A DNA stretch of 64,000 bases from Voacanga thouarsii. Taxonomy: Eukaryota; Streptophyta; Magnoliopsida; Gentianales; Apocynaceae. Below the pieces are notes generated by a model, which was not told the DNA's origin, ran no database searches, and saw only the letters and a list, made by a program, of their open reading frames with translations. Within the stretch, counting starts at the first letter, position 1. Each line of letters opens with the position of its first letter. The stretch covers positions 2,774,001 to 2,838,000 of the forward strand of contig JANUWF010001217.1 of assembly GCA_026120185.1 (NCBI GenBank), given 5' to 3'. Shown piece by piece: positions 22,016 to 33,312 of this stretch. The translations under genes were made by a program, and so were the position numbers.

Positions 22016-22020
22016 TACTT

Positions 22021-22648
22021 AACTTTTTTTTGGTCTTTTTCTCAACTTGGCTCAACTTAATTGGAAGTTTGTTTTGTTTAGAGGACAGAAGCTACTTAGG
22101 AGGTGTTTATAGCCAGAACGTGTATGCTGGAATCGATCAATTAATTCTATCTATATCTCTTGAATTTTCGGTGCTGTTCTACTCTGTCTCAACTACTTAA
22201 AAATCACACAACGTTTGCCTTCTGATCCATTAAATCATCTCGCGGATCGATTAATCGAACCATTCAATAGTCTGATTGCCTTCTATTTTCCCTTGTTTTG
22301 TTTGTCAAGCATAGCGTTAATTACCACTTTTCCATGATTTCACCTATAGGCAATACCATATGGTTGGTTTGCCAATAAATGAGCGTCAATATGACCCTGA
22401 GCTGGCAAAATAATGACTAGACTCAAGTGTGATTTGTGAAGGAGAAAACCATAGATAAATGAGAAAATGGGATAAACACCGGAGGGCAAGACAGTCTTAC
22501 TCTTTGAGTAATTGATGCAGTCGTACAAATCAAAATTTTGAAATCATATGTACATACCGAGTGAGACTAAATTTATAATTTTTAGATGTATTTCGTCTCT
22601 TTGAATTGTAAATTTTAAATAATTATATATTTATGCTTTGTAAAAAAA
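22021..22648. other. no gene recognised
   Basis: A ~30-bp motif (ATGGGATAAACACCGGAGGG, 22467) recurs at 22979 on the other side of the MITE at 22649-22957. Confidence 0.4.
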
Positions 22649-22957
22649 TACTCTCTTCGTTTCAAAATATTTATTCATGAAACTCTTTGCACACAAATTA
22701 AGAGTATTGAAAATAATACTACAATTTAGATAAAGTTCTTATTCTATCCATATTAAAAATATGATAGCTATTAGTTAGTGAAAATTCTCAAGAAGTAAGA
22801 AAAAAAAAAATGTTTGAACAGTTGTGTAGTTGATTGAGAATAAATGGAGTAAAATGAGAAGAAAATAATCATTAATTTTAGAAATATATACTTAAATAAG
22901 TATTTTGAAACAAAATAAAAAAGTTTCATGGACAAGTATTTTGAAATGGAGGGAGTA
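22649..22957. mobile_element. mariner-like MITE, family A copy 2
   Basis: Ends are TACTCTCTTCGTTTCAAAAT (left) and ATTTTGAAATGGAGGGAGTA (right), clear terminal inverted repeats with TA at the border. It is similar along its length to 13757-14061. Confidence 0.8.
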
Positions 22958-23029
22958 GTTTAAATAGACTTTAGATAATGGGATAAACATTGGAGGGCAA
23001 GACTGTAAGGAAATATTTCAGCTGTTACT

Positions 23030-23345
23030 CCATCATCACTTTCAAGAGTGTTGTGCAAAATTCCGGAGTTGAATGGGTCCAATTACTCAGATTGAAAGGA
23101 CTAAGTACTAATCGCCTTAGGGTGTTTAGATCTAAATTTGTGCCTCAGGGTGGATGAATTAGCATAACTTACACCTAAAAATTCTAAAGCTCAAAAGACA
23201 GCCTCTGAAGCTTGGGAGCATTCCAACAATTTGAGTCTTATGATCATCAAAGGTTCAATAGAAAAATATATATGAAAGTCCATTCTAGAATAATCTAAGA
23301 CTCATGAGTTCATGGCGTGCATTGAAAACCAATTCAACGAAGTAT
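23030..23345 (+). pseudogene. copia gag N-terminal remnant
   Basis: The plus frame from ~23066 reads IPELNGSNYSD, LRVDELA, KTASEAWEHSNNLSLMIIKG, the usual start of a plant copia gag. Stops interrupt it at several codons. It is unlike the gag of the chimeric elements. Confidence 0.65.
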
Positions 23346-23394
23346 TTCACTGCCTAATCTACCGTCGGTGAAAACAACAAGACTGAAGAAAAGT

Positions 23395-24990
23395 CTTTGT
23401 TCTCTTGATTATTTGCTAACGGGCAAAAATCCAAGAGAACTACTTTCTGTTCTTGTTTTTGAAGCATAGAAAAACAGCCAAACGAAAGAGAGCTAGAGAG
23501 TGTGTGATATTCATGTATGTGTATATCTGACAAAACAAAAACCTTCGGATGCCCCTATATCTGTGCATATCCATGGATGTTATTCAAAAATTGTGCTAAG
23601 CCAATAAACACCTAGTTAGGATAAAAAACTCCACTAGCGAAACCAGTCTATGAACTTAACTCGTGGACCTTGGTCAAGAAAATATTGGGCTAAATATTAT
23701 TATTTATTTAACCTTAGACATAGTAAGCCTAACAAATAATAAATCTTAATTATTTATTTTTGGGACTAACAAAAGCCCAATAAATAATAAACATACCCAA
23801 ATTGACCAAGCCTCATACCTGGTTTAAGCCCAAGTTAATTTTCAATAATTCAAACTGGGCTCATGCCCTGAATAATTAATTAACTAATTAAACTAAATAA
23901 TTAATTTTATTTCTCTAGACCTTTTATTTTATTCTAACCCAATAAATCAGACTATCTGAATAAAATAAAACTCTCTTTAATTAAGATAATTTTTTCAATC
24001 TAAAATAATAAAGACTTATGGGCTACTCCGAGGACCAAAGAGATACATCTCCCTAGCTATTTAAATGATCAAAATACCATTATTACATAAATAGTTGTAT
24101 TTTACATTTTAAATATTTTCTAACATCATCATAAGGAAATATTGACTCCAAGGATAATATTGCGTTAACAATGTCTCCGACCTATAGGTGTTATGACAAA
24201 TATACCCCTCTACGAAATGCCATACATTTAGAAATGAAGAGTGTACTAATACCTTTCTAAATGATATCTACCATCTTTAGACCTCTATTCTAATGATCCA
24301 CGACTTACTAGAATATTTCCATTTTCAAAGGAAGCTACTCTAAATTAAGTATCCAAGTCATGTTTCCCAAAACCCTGAATTATTAGATGATTCGAATAGT
24401 CTCAAGGGGCGAAATAGCGTAGAAATTATCTTGTATGAGTCTATCTTAATTAACTAGTCATACATACCAAATATACAAGTATATTAATTTTACAATAGAA
24501 CCTCAAATATAGTATATCAAAATATAAACTTTCAGTTTCGCTAAATCACCAATTCATACTCAAGCCGTAGGGTATAAGTCTACGTTGTAAAAGTAATAGT
24601 CTAGATTTCTATTATTATAATACTTTTAGAAACCACTACTATAGGTTCAATTCTACGTATTCGAAATACGTTTATGTTATGAAGTGAGAGATTACTCACT
24701 GGCTAAAAGTAAGCCATTCCTCACACAAAATTTATAACATAATAACCTTACTGTGATGAGATTTCCATTCTCATCATCCGATTAAGAATAATAGTTTATG
24801 TGTTAAGTAACCTGTGATCCATACCTTACTGTGAAAGACTTTCATTTACATGAATCATTTATTTAAACACAATGGGTCATTTCCAGCGATATTGTGCATA
24901 CAATAAAATGCATAAACACAAACAATTTATGAGAATAAATTTTTTTATTAATTTAATTGAAATTACATCAAAAATACAGTCTTAGTGGGC
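23395..24990. repeat. LTR-like repeat, copy 1
   Basis: Similar over ~800 bp to 63200-64000 in the same orientation. Shared blocks are GCCCTGAATAATTAATTAAC, TCTCTTTAATTAAGA and AAATATTTTCTAA. Minus-strand DNA at about 25020-25100 reads like a Lys/Gly-rich gag segment (GKGKGKGYKF), so an internally deleted LTR element is likely. Confidence 0.5.
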
Positions 24991-25371
24991 ACACATTACA
25001 ACAATTATGACTTTAAATTGTACTCTTTGAAAACTTGTAGCCTTTTCCTTTGCCCTTTCCTTGGAAGAAAGTTAACACTTGGAAGTGTTGTAGGAACTTA
25101 TGCTATAAATATTTTACAAAAATATGCTGTCTTAAAATAATTATAATTATTAAACATGGTGCATATCTTTGGTTAGTTTTGTAAATTTTCTATCCTTAGG
25201 ATTTGGCCAATAAGATTAAATTAGAAAAAATGTTTGGTCCTCTTTTGTATTTTGATTTCCATCATCATCATCATCATTGTTGTTGTTGTTCAAAAAATAT
25301 GACTTGTTGGTATCTCTCTTGCACTAATGTCTTCTTTTTAACTTGCTAGATTTAGGTTTATATTGTTATGC

Positions 25372-25521
<150 letters not shown>

Positions 25522-25685
25522 TGTTTTGTGTCTTTGGGAAACATTATGGATATTTTTTGGGGGATGTGAGGCTATGCAATTTAGCAATTTAACTTGTGTA
25601 TACATAATAGTTAAGATTTTAAATATTTATTTTTACTTTTTTTGCTTACACATTATGGCTACAATATGTGACATGTTAATACATT

Positions 25686-26349
25686 TAGGGGTGTTCATTT
25701 GATTTTCAGTTTTGAAATTTGATTTTTTTATTTTTTTAAAATCGATTCGAGCCAAAATTTAAAGAAAACTGATAGAATCGAATTGAAATAATTTCAATTC
25801 GATTCGGTTTTAAATTGAATTTGAATGCCTCCTTTAGTAGATTCATTAACCTAATATAAATTTAAATTCAAACAAGTAAAGTTTAATATAAATTTCAATT
25901 CAAATCTAATATAAAATGTAATATAAATTAAAGTCCAAACATTTTAAAGATTTGGGCAAAATATTTTAGTAGAAAGTTATGATTACGAATGCAAATTGCA
26001 AAGATAAAGATCTTAAACTCAATTACTAATGGTTTTATTTTGGACAAAACCAAATCGAACTGAACCAAAATAATCGAAATAAAAAAATTTTAAAAAATCA
26101 TAATTTATAAAAATAATTAATTAATGAACAATATTTTAATATTAATTATATATTTTTAAAATTTAAAAATATAATTCGATTTTTCGATTTTTTATTTTAG
26201 AAAATCGAAAATCAAACTAAATTTTTATATAAACTCTAAAATTGAACCGAAACGAACTGAATTTCATTAAAACCGAACCGAAAATTGAAATTAGGACCAG
26301 TTCGATTCGATTTAATTTTTCGATTCAAACCGAATAATGAACACCCCTA
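25686..26349. mobile_element. hAT-type MITE, 664 bp
   Basis: Terminal inverted repeats TAGGGGTGTTCATT and AATGAACACCCCTA with a perfect 8-bp duplication AATACATT (25678-25685, 26350-26357). The interior has CGATTCG- and AACCGAA-rich inverted sequence. No transposase. Confidence 0.9.
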
Positions 26350-26357
26350 AATACATT

Positions 26358-26870
26358 ACTAATTAAAATAGAATTTGAAAATTGAAAGTTTGAAGTTTGC
26401 AAAGGTCTCTAGGTGCTACTTTCTTTATTTCCATTAACTTTTAAATTCAATATTTCATACGGAAAATGAAGAAATCATAGTTTATGAAAAATGATTGCAT
26501 GGTACTTAACTAATGATCTGTAATCCTGATTGACAGGCTCATTGGTAAGAATGATAAAGCTTAGATTGCTTTCATGAGAAGGTTATTGATCACTCACTTG
26601 ACAAACTCCAAGATTGTTAATATTAAAAAATAAATTGCAATTTAGATTATATTCTTTGTTAACTTTCAATATTTGCTTCATATGTAATCTTCTTTACAAA
26701 TGGAATTTTTAGTCAACAAAATTTTCAAGTTCAATAAGATTCCACCTATAGTTTTTGAGGATTTATGTTTATTATTACAATTTTGTTCAGTTTGATGGTT
26801 TTCTCTTGACATTTCGTGATTGGGATTGCTAGGCTTGGTGTGGTTTGAAATTGCAAGTAGTTAGGGCTAA
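26358..26870. other. no gene recognised
   Basis: AT-rich; no supported ORF. Confidence 0.4.
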
Positions 26871-27498
26871 AACTACTAAATATGATTATTGTATGTTGTA
26901 AAGTCGTTGTAGATATTGACTATTTATGGTGGCCCATTGGCGCTTGTATATAGAATTTTCACGACATGATTAGGGCTGTCATATATGTGATTATTTGTAA
27001 CGATCAAAGCACTGACTTTTATATCCATTATTTACGACAACTCATGTAGTAAATATTTTATTTATATATCACATTGTTTTTAATTTTTTTAAGCAATGGT
27101 TGTGGATTGTTGCATTAATAATCGTAAAGCCATTGCAAAATATTTTCTGGCCTTCTTTTTGCAACTGATCAAAATTGCCATGGCCATCGTATATACCACA
27201 TATGACAGTCTTTTTAGTAGTTGTGACGGTGTTAGAACCATCGCAAATAACCTAATTTTTATATAATAAATATTTATTTATATACTGCACAATTTTTTGT
27301 TTTTTGCAGTAGTGGTAGTGGACCGTCACATTAATCACTGTAAAAACTATAAATGATTGCCTTTAAGCCGCCCCATAGTATTTGGTACACCTCTTTTTGC
27401 AATAGATAAGAAGCTGTCGTATATACCATATATGATGGTCTTTTTAGTATTTGTGACGATCTTAGGGTCATCGCAAATAGCCCAATTTTTTTGTAGTG
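26871..27498. mobile_element. CACTA-like element, right-end remnant
   Basis: Ends in TTTTTTTGTAGTG at 27498, the inverse of CACTACAAAAA. Two ~220-bp subrepeats (around 27040-27260 and 27285-27490) share GTATATACCA and ATGACGGTCTTTTTAGTA-like blocks and CATCGCAAATA. No matching left end was found. Confidence 0.5.
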
Positions 27499-28076
27499 TG
27501 ATCTACCACACTTTCTACCAACTTTGAGGAATGATCTGCCTTAGCACATTCAACAGGTACACCAATATTATCCTATTGAATTCTTAATTCATGCGCAGCT
27601 GATCATGTTTGCTTTTCTATTCATGCATTTGCTAATCTTAAACCTGTATCCAATGTTTTTTTTTTATTTACACTAATTAGCAGCATGTCAATTTTTCTCA
27701 AAAGGCACCATCCGCTTTATTAATCACATTAAATTGAATAATGTTCTTTATGTTCCACATTTTACTTATAATTTGATTTCTTTAAGTAAGCTGATTCATG
27801 ATCTGCAATGCCTAATTATTTTTAATTCCTCTTCTTCTCAAATTTAGAATCCTCATCATAGGATGATGATTGGATTAGCTGAGCTACTACAAGGGTTTTA
27901 CCATTTCAATAAGAGCTCTTCATTTCATCCTTCAGCTTTGATTTGTAATGTTTTCTCAGGAAATCTCCTTGATAGTTCATTTCTTTGTCATTTTAGACTG
28001 GGACATTTATCTAATAAGGTTTAAGTTGTTTAGACAAGCATTGTAATTTCATCACCCTACTGATCATAGCACTACT

Positions 28077-28849
28077 TGTGATACTCTAATCCCACATGGA
28101 TTCTAGTGATAAATTTGAAAGGTATATAAGGATGGACCTAAATACCCATTGTTAACTTAGGATATTCATTTTGACCCAATGAGAATGGTGGTCAAATAAC
28201 CATAGATACTGTTAGGCCTATAATCGCGTTCTAAGGCCCATGGGCACATGGCGTGATATTTAGTATCAGAGCAGGTAATCAGCTCTTGGTATGAGAACAA
28301 AGTACTACCTCGTGTGCGATAGGAGTTATCTCTAGAATCCCATGCTGCCTGATTGGTTTTGGGTTTGGTCGGTAAGTTTGGGCCCAACGAGGGCACTTAG
28401 ACCTAAAAAAGGGGTGAGAACTAAGTACTACATCGTGCGCGATATGAGTTATCTCTAGAATCCCATGCTGCCTGATTGGTTTTGGGTTTGGTCGGTAAGT
28501 TTGGGCCCAACGAGGGCACTTAGACCTAAAAAAGGGGTGAGAACTAAGTACTACCTCGTGCGCAATATGAGTTATCTCTAGAATCCCATGCTGTCTGATT
28601 GGTTCTGGGTTTGGTCTGTAAGTTTTGCCAAACGAGGGCACTTAGACCTAAAGAAGGGGCGAGTGTAATACCTTGATCCCATATGAATTTTGGTGATAAG
28701 TCTAGATAGTATATAAGGATGGGTCTAAATACCTATTGTCAACTTAGAATATCTATTTTGGCTCAGTAAGGATGGTGGTCAAGTAGTTAATCGTAGGTAC
28801 TAATAGGCCTATAGTCGCATTCTTAGGTCCGTGGGCACAGGGCATGACA
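28077..28849 (+). mobile_element. TRIM-like small LTR element inserted in the copia remnant
   Basis: LTRs 28077-28258 and 28664-28849 (TGTRATACY...GACA). Inside the first LTR is TTAGTATCAGAGC, a tRNA-Met primer site. Before the second is AAAGAAGGGGCGAG, a polypurine tract. The 5-bp duplication is CTACT at 28072-28076 and 31547-31551; the right copy is displaced by the CACTA element that entered the last bases of the second LTR. The interior has no coding capacity beyond tandem repeats. Confidence 0.85.
28290..28660. repeat. three ~121-bp tandem repeats inside the TRIM-like element
   Basis: Units begin near 28294, 28416 and 28537, each with ATCTCTAGAATCCCATGCTG and ACGAGGGCACTTAGACCTAA. They create a periodic minus-strand ORF that is not a gene. 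Confidence 0.85.
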
Positions 28850-31543
28850 CACTACAAAAAAAAAAGGGAGACGTCGACAAATACAACAGCTACTAAACCA
28901 TCGTAAATAATTACTATATACGACGGTTTAAAAATGGTTGTATTTGTTGAGTCAAATACGACGGTTATGTTTAAATTGTCATATTTGGTGTACTACAAAT
29001 ATGATAGTAATTTCGTACTGTGGTATTTGTTGAGACAAATATGACAATTTTACCTAAGCTTCGTTTATGTGTAACTTAATACGACACTTTTACAGCCGTC
29101 GTATTTGTTGCCAAATATAACAAAACATCTTAATAACAATTCAAATTATATCTAATTATTTTCAAATTTGGTTATAATACTTTCTTTAGTGATTTTAACA
29201 AATCTAACAGTTCGATCACAAATTTGATATATTTATATTTAAAAATACGTTAACATATTTGCTGGACTGTTATACATATATAAATATTTACTGGACTGTT
29301 ATAAATATCCAGTAATCTAACGGTTCGATTACTGGACTGTTATTAAAATTTTAATTTGATGTTGGTCCATTTGAGAGGAATTGATTTGTTTTTATTCGGT
29401 ATCATATTTGCTGGATGTTTTTTTGATAAGCCGGATACATCTGTAGTTTTCACGTGGCCATCACATTGATCTAGTTTCAATAATATTTGATAGTAGAAAT
29501 GGTCATAAGGAGTAATTGGACTGTTCTGTTCTATTAGGATCCTATGCTCAGTTAGTTGAATCTATCGCTTTTCATACTGATTTGCCTTTAAATTGTTGAT
29601 CCATGGCTTGGTCTATTGAAGCCTTCTATTGTTGGGCGAGTCCTCCTTTACATGCAGGTGTAGGAGCTGTTTGACCCTTTCTAATCTGTTTGATTATCTT
29701 TTTTTAAAAAAAAAAAAATCTAATATTAGAACATGGTAGAATAATATGGCTCTGTAATTTTCTTTGAAAATGTTTTCAGTTTCTAGTTTCATACTCTCTT
29801 TTAGTGGAATGAATTTGCCCACCAACTGTTTGATCAATTGCTTATAAGGGTTTAATCAAATTGAATACCCATGTTTCTTTGCTCTTTCAGTTGTTGTTGG
29901 GGCTGGATAAGGCTGTTAGTTAGTGGATTGCTGATTTTGGTGGTTAGCTATTATGTTGGTGCTACTATTAGTTTTGGAGTTGTAGGGACGATAATTTGTA
30001 CCATCTTAGATTCTTTTGTTCATTGGGAAATGACTCATTCAATTCTCTAAAATTTTTTGGTTTTCTTTTCTAGGGTTTGCGTAGAACTTTTGCTATAAAT
30101 TAGAGCAGAGTGTAATTATTGTGTTTTGATTTATTTGATAATTGCTGTATTTGTTTTCTTATGTTTCAAAGTTCTTCCTTGCCTTGGAAATCAATTAGTG
30201 TAAAAAGAATGAATTCCATACATAAAAAATGCTCCTTTTGGTCAATTTCTTGGTTGTTGTGAATTGTTGTACGGTTTTGTGCTGGTGGAATTACAGTGGC
30301 CTTTAAAGGAAGGTCATTTCTCTTTATGTTGCAGCCCCTATATTCAGAGTTACAGATCTAAGCTTTTTAATCCTTGAGTAATGGTTTTGGTAGCTATTTG
30401 AAAAATAGAGAAGTATCTATGTTTGGTTTTTTGGAGTTATTTAGTCTTCCTTTAGGCTTTATGATTATGCTGGTGGTTTTTTGGATTATTTAGTTTTAGA
30501 AAGTTAAAGTATTTGATTTATATTCATCTTATCATTTCTGTTTGAAATGTTTTTGTTTCCAGTTCTCTTGTGCATGTCTCCCCACCTTTTCTTTGTTTCT
30601 AATTCTCTTTTTTCATTCGGTTTTCTTATCATTGTTTCCAGTTCTGTTTGTTTTGATTAACTTAGCTATGACTTCATTCTCTTTGTTTTAATGTAAAATT
30701 TTTTAACGTTTCAGACCAAGACTTGGAGCATTTAAGCTTATGCTTTAAGTTGAAGTGAAAGAGTAAATCCACACAATGTGGAGCCTGAAGCGGCAAAGTT
30801 TTTGAAAAAACTGATTCATGACTCTAAAGATGAGCCAACCATGCAAGTAACGAATTGCTTTATTGTGCCTGAGGAATAGTTTGCACGAATAGTTTGTATT
30901 TTTTTTTACGCAGGTTGAGGAATAGTTTGTAGGGAACATTAAACTCGGTGCTTTATTTTGCTTGATGTAAATGTTTTCCAGTGTCTAAGTTGTGTAATAA
31001 ATAATTGCAAGATGTTAGAATAAGGTATATCTAGGAAAGCATCAAGCCCTTCTTATGCAAAACCTTATCCAATAATTCCAATTGTAGTTTTGGCTTTATT
31101 TAAATTTTAGTTGAGTTGGCTTTAAATTGTAGGTGGATAGAGTTCAAATAGTTGAATTAGTTAAAAAAAAAAAACAAATCTAATATGATAGTCACAAACC
31201 GTCGTAAATGACAGTTTAGAACCATCATATTCAAACAAATATTATTATGATTGTTGGACGGTAAATCATCGTAATCGTAGTATTTAGGATCGACAATGAT
31301 ATGCAAATACGATGCTTTTTTCTATTTAATATGACGGTTTTGTTAATCGTTATTTTTAAATATTCGGAAAAAAAACTTATACAATGCTTGTGGGTAATCG
31401 TCGTATTTACTTAATACCATGGGTTTGTGACCATCATTTTTTAAAAACGACGTACGTTTTTACGACGGTCCGAAAATTATCATTTTTGACAAATACAATA
31501 GTTTGATCTCCAAATACGACGATTGGTTTGATTTTTAATAGTG
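28850..31543. mobile_element. non-autonomous CACTA element, 2.7 kb
   Basis: Left end CACTACAAAAA, right end TTTTTAATAGTG. The 3-bp duplication is ACA at 28847-28849 and 31544-31546. Subterminal regions at both ends hold many ACGACGGTTT / TACGACG copies, as expected for transposase binding sites. No transposase was recognised in the middle, which is T-rich. Confidence 0.85.
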
Positions 31544-32560
31544 ACACTACTTGTAATGTGTGTCATATGCCCGAGCAACATAAATTGTCTTTTTCTTTAC
31601 ACAAAGAGATTGCAAAATAATGTTTGATCTGGTTCATATGGATATATGGGGACCATATCATGTTTCTGCTATTCAAGGTTATAGGTACTTTCTTACTTTG
31701 ATTGATGATTATAATCGATATACTTGGACTTTTCTACTTAAATATAAATCAGAAGTTGCTGATAATCTACCTCATTTTTATGCTTATGTTGAAACACAAT
31801 TTCACAAGAAAATTAAGGTACTTAGGTCTGATAATAGAAAAGAATTTTTCTTACCATCTTTTTATATATCTAGAAATATTATTCACCAAACTACTTGTGT
31901 AGAGACACCTAAACAAAATGGAATAGCTGAATGTAAGTATCAACATCTTATGAACATTGCTAGATCTTTGAAATTTCATTCCAATCTACCTCTTGCGTAC
32001 TGGGGCTATTGTATACAACAAGTTGCTGTTTGATCAACATCACTCCCATTCCCATCTTGAAACTTAAAACACCATTTGAAATTCTGTATCATCATCCTCT
32101 AGATTATTCCTCATTAAAGGTTTTTGGATATTTAGTATTTGGTTGCACACTCTCACAGAATTGGCACAAATTTAATCTTAGATATGGAGTATGCGTTTAT
32201 CTAGTATTGTCCCCTACTCCAAAGGGTTCTATTTTGTTAGACATTACTATTATATTCATGTATGACTTCAAATATTTATAAAGAGGAACTGATCCTGAAA
32301 TTTTGTGAATGAGAGTTTTTTAGAACTTTTTTGGACGAATCACATACTCCTCGACTGATGTGTCAACTCCAACACCAACCTTCAACTAGCAAAGCCATTT
32401 CACCTATAGACACATCGAATTTGCTATTAATGCCGCAATATCAAATTCCTAAAGGATACTGTAAAAGAAAATCATTCATAAGTCACAATCTGAAATTGAA
32501 TACTTGATCAAACTACTTTCTTGAGGTAATATTTCTAATTGAAAATTTTTAACCAAGGAT

Positions 32561-33100
32561 CTAGTGGCATCTCCTTAAGGCACAAATTCCTGGACATATG
32601 AGTGAGGAAAAAAGGGCATTAGAATTTTCCCCATAAAGTTCTTTCTTTCATTCTTTTGTGCAAGGCAACATTTATTTACATTTCCGCTAGAGCAAAAGAA
32701 AAGTTTTTTTAAGCATAAGATAAGATAACCCAATTTAAATTTGTTTAAACATTGTCCATATTAGAATATGGGAGCAAGAAGCATCTACTAAGATTAAGAT
32801 GCATTTGTATACATACATAGAAGTTTAATACACACAAGCACAACACAAAATTTGGTGAATGAGAAAAGGAAAAAAGGAAGGTTTTGCTTAATCAAATTGC
32901 AGATGAACATGAAATTCAAGAATCAGGATTGTATTTGCAGCAGAGAAATAAGTTGTTTTTATTGCAAAGTTCTTTGATACAAGAAGAGAATTGTCCCTCT
33001 TTCCTAAAAGATGAAATTGGAAAGGTGAGGATGCCAAAAGATCAAAACAAGTATTGCATAGTCAAAACGATAATAAACACCAGCCTAAACAGCAAAAGAA
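32561..33100. other. no gene recognised
   Basis: A-rich DNA between the copia fragment and the captured fragments. A plus-strand ORF at 32884-33138 has no known motif. Confidence 0.4.
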
Positions 33101-33114
33101 TAAATCCACTTGTC

Positions 33115-33312
33115 ATCCAAGAAATAGCACCAACTTGATACATCTTCCCTGCCACGAAGTCTCTGCAACACTTTTTTAGCCTCCTTTATCTTCCCTTTAC
33201 TCACAAGCCAACTAGGAGATTCAAGCAAGAAAAAAACTGCCAACACGAAATAAATTAGAGAAGGAATTAAAAGAACCCCAAACATTAGGCTCCAACTTGG
33301 AGACTCCTCCAA
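33115..33312 (-). pseudogene. tonoplast monosaccharide transporter (TMT/MSSP) exon fragment
   Basis: The minus frame reads SPSWSLMFGVLLIPSLIY, then FFLLESPSWLVSKGKIKEAKK and VLQRLRGREDVS. This matches the transmembrane/cytosolic-loop exon of plant tonoplast sugar transporters, which carry hexoses into the vacuole; the usual PESPRWL has become LESPSWL. The fragment stops at REDVS and is joined at its start to PDR sequence within a short shared stretch (TTTGGAGGAGT). It is not functional on its own. Confidence 0.75.

Larger units (their letters stand above)
27565..32560 (+). pseudogene. Ty1-copia protease/integrase remnant, split by nested elements
   Basis: Coding traces are at 27565-28076 and 31552 to about 32560. 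The first part has a degenerate protease (ADHVCFSIHAFANLKP), then NVLYVPHFTYNLISLSKL and HFRLGHLSNKV of the pre-integrase domain. The zinc-binding Cys/His motif is split at CTACT; its second half (CHMPEQHKLSF) resumes at 31552. The integrase core follows (DLVHMDIWGPY, VLRSDN, PKQNGIAE), giving the D, D, E positions, then stops and a frameshift near 32030. RT is absent and no LTRs were found, so this is an old fragment. Excluding 28077-31551 restores continuity. Confidence 0.8.

Noticed and set aside
28279..28641. Repeat protein of ~40-residue units on the minus strand
   Set aside because: Periodic frame created by the non-coding tandem repeats of the TRIM-like element (unit length ~121 bp with variable indels).
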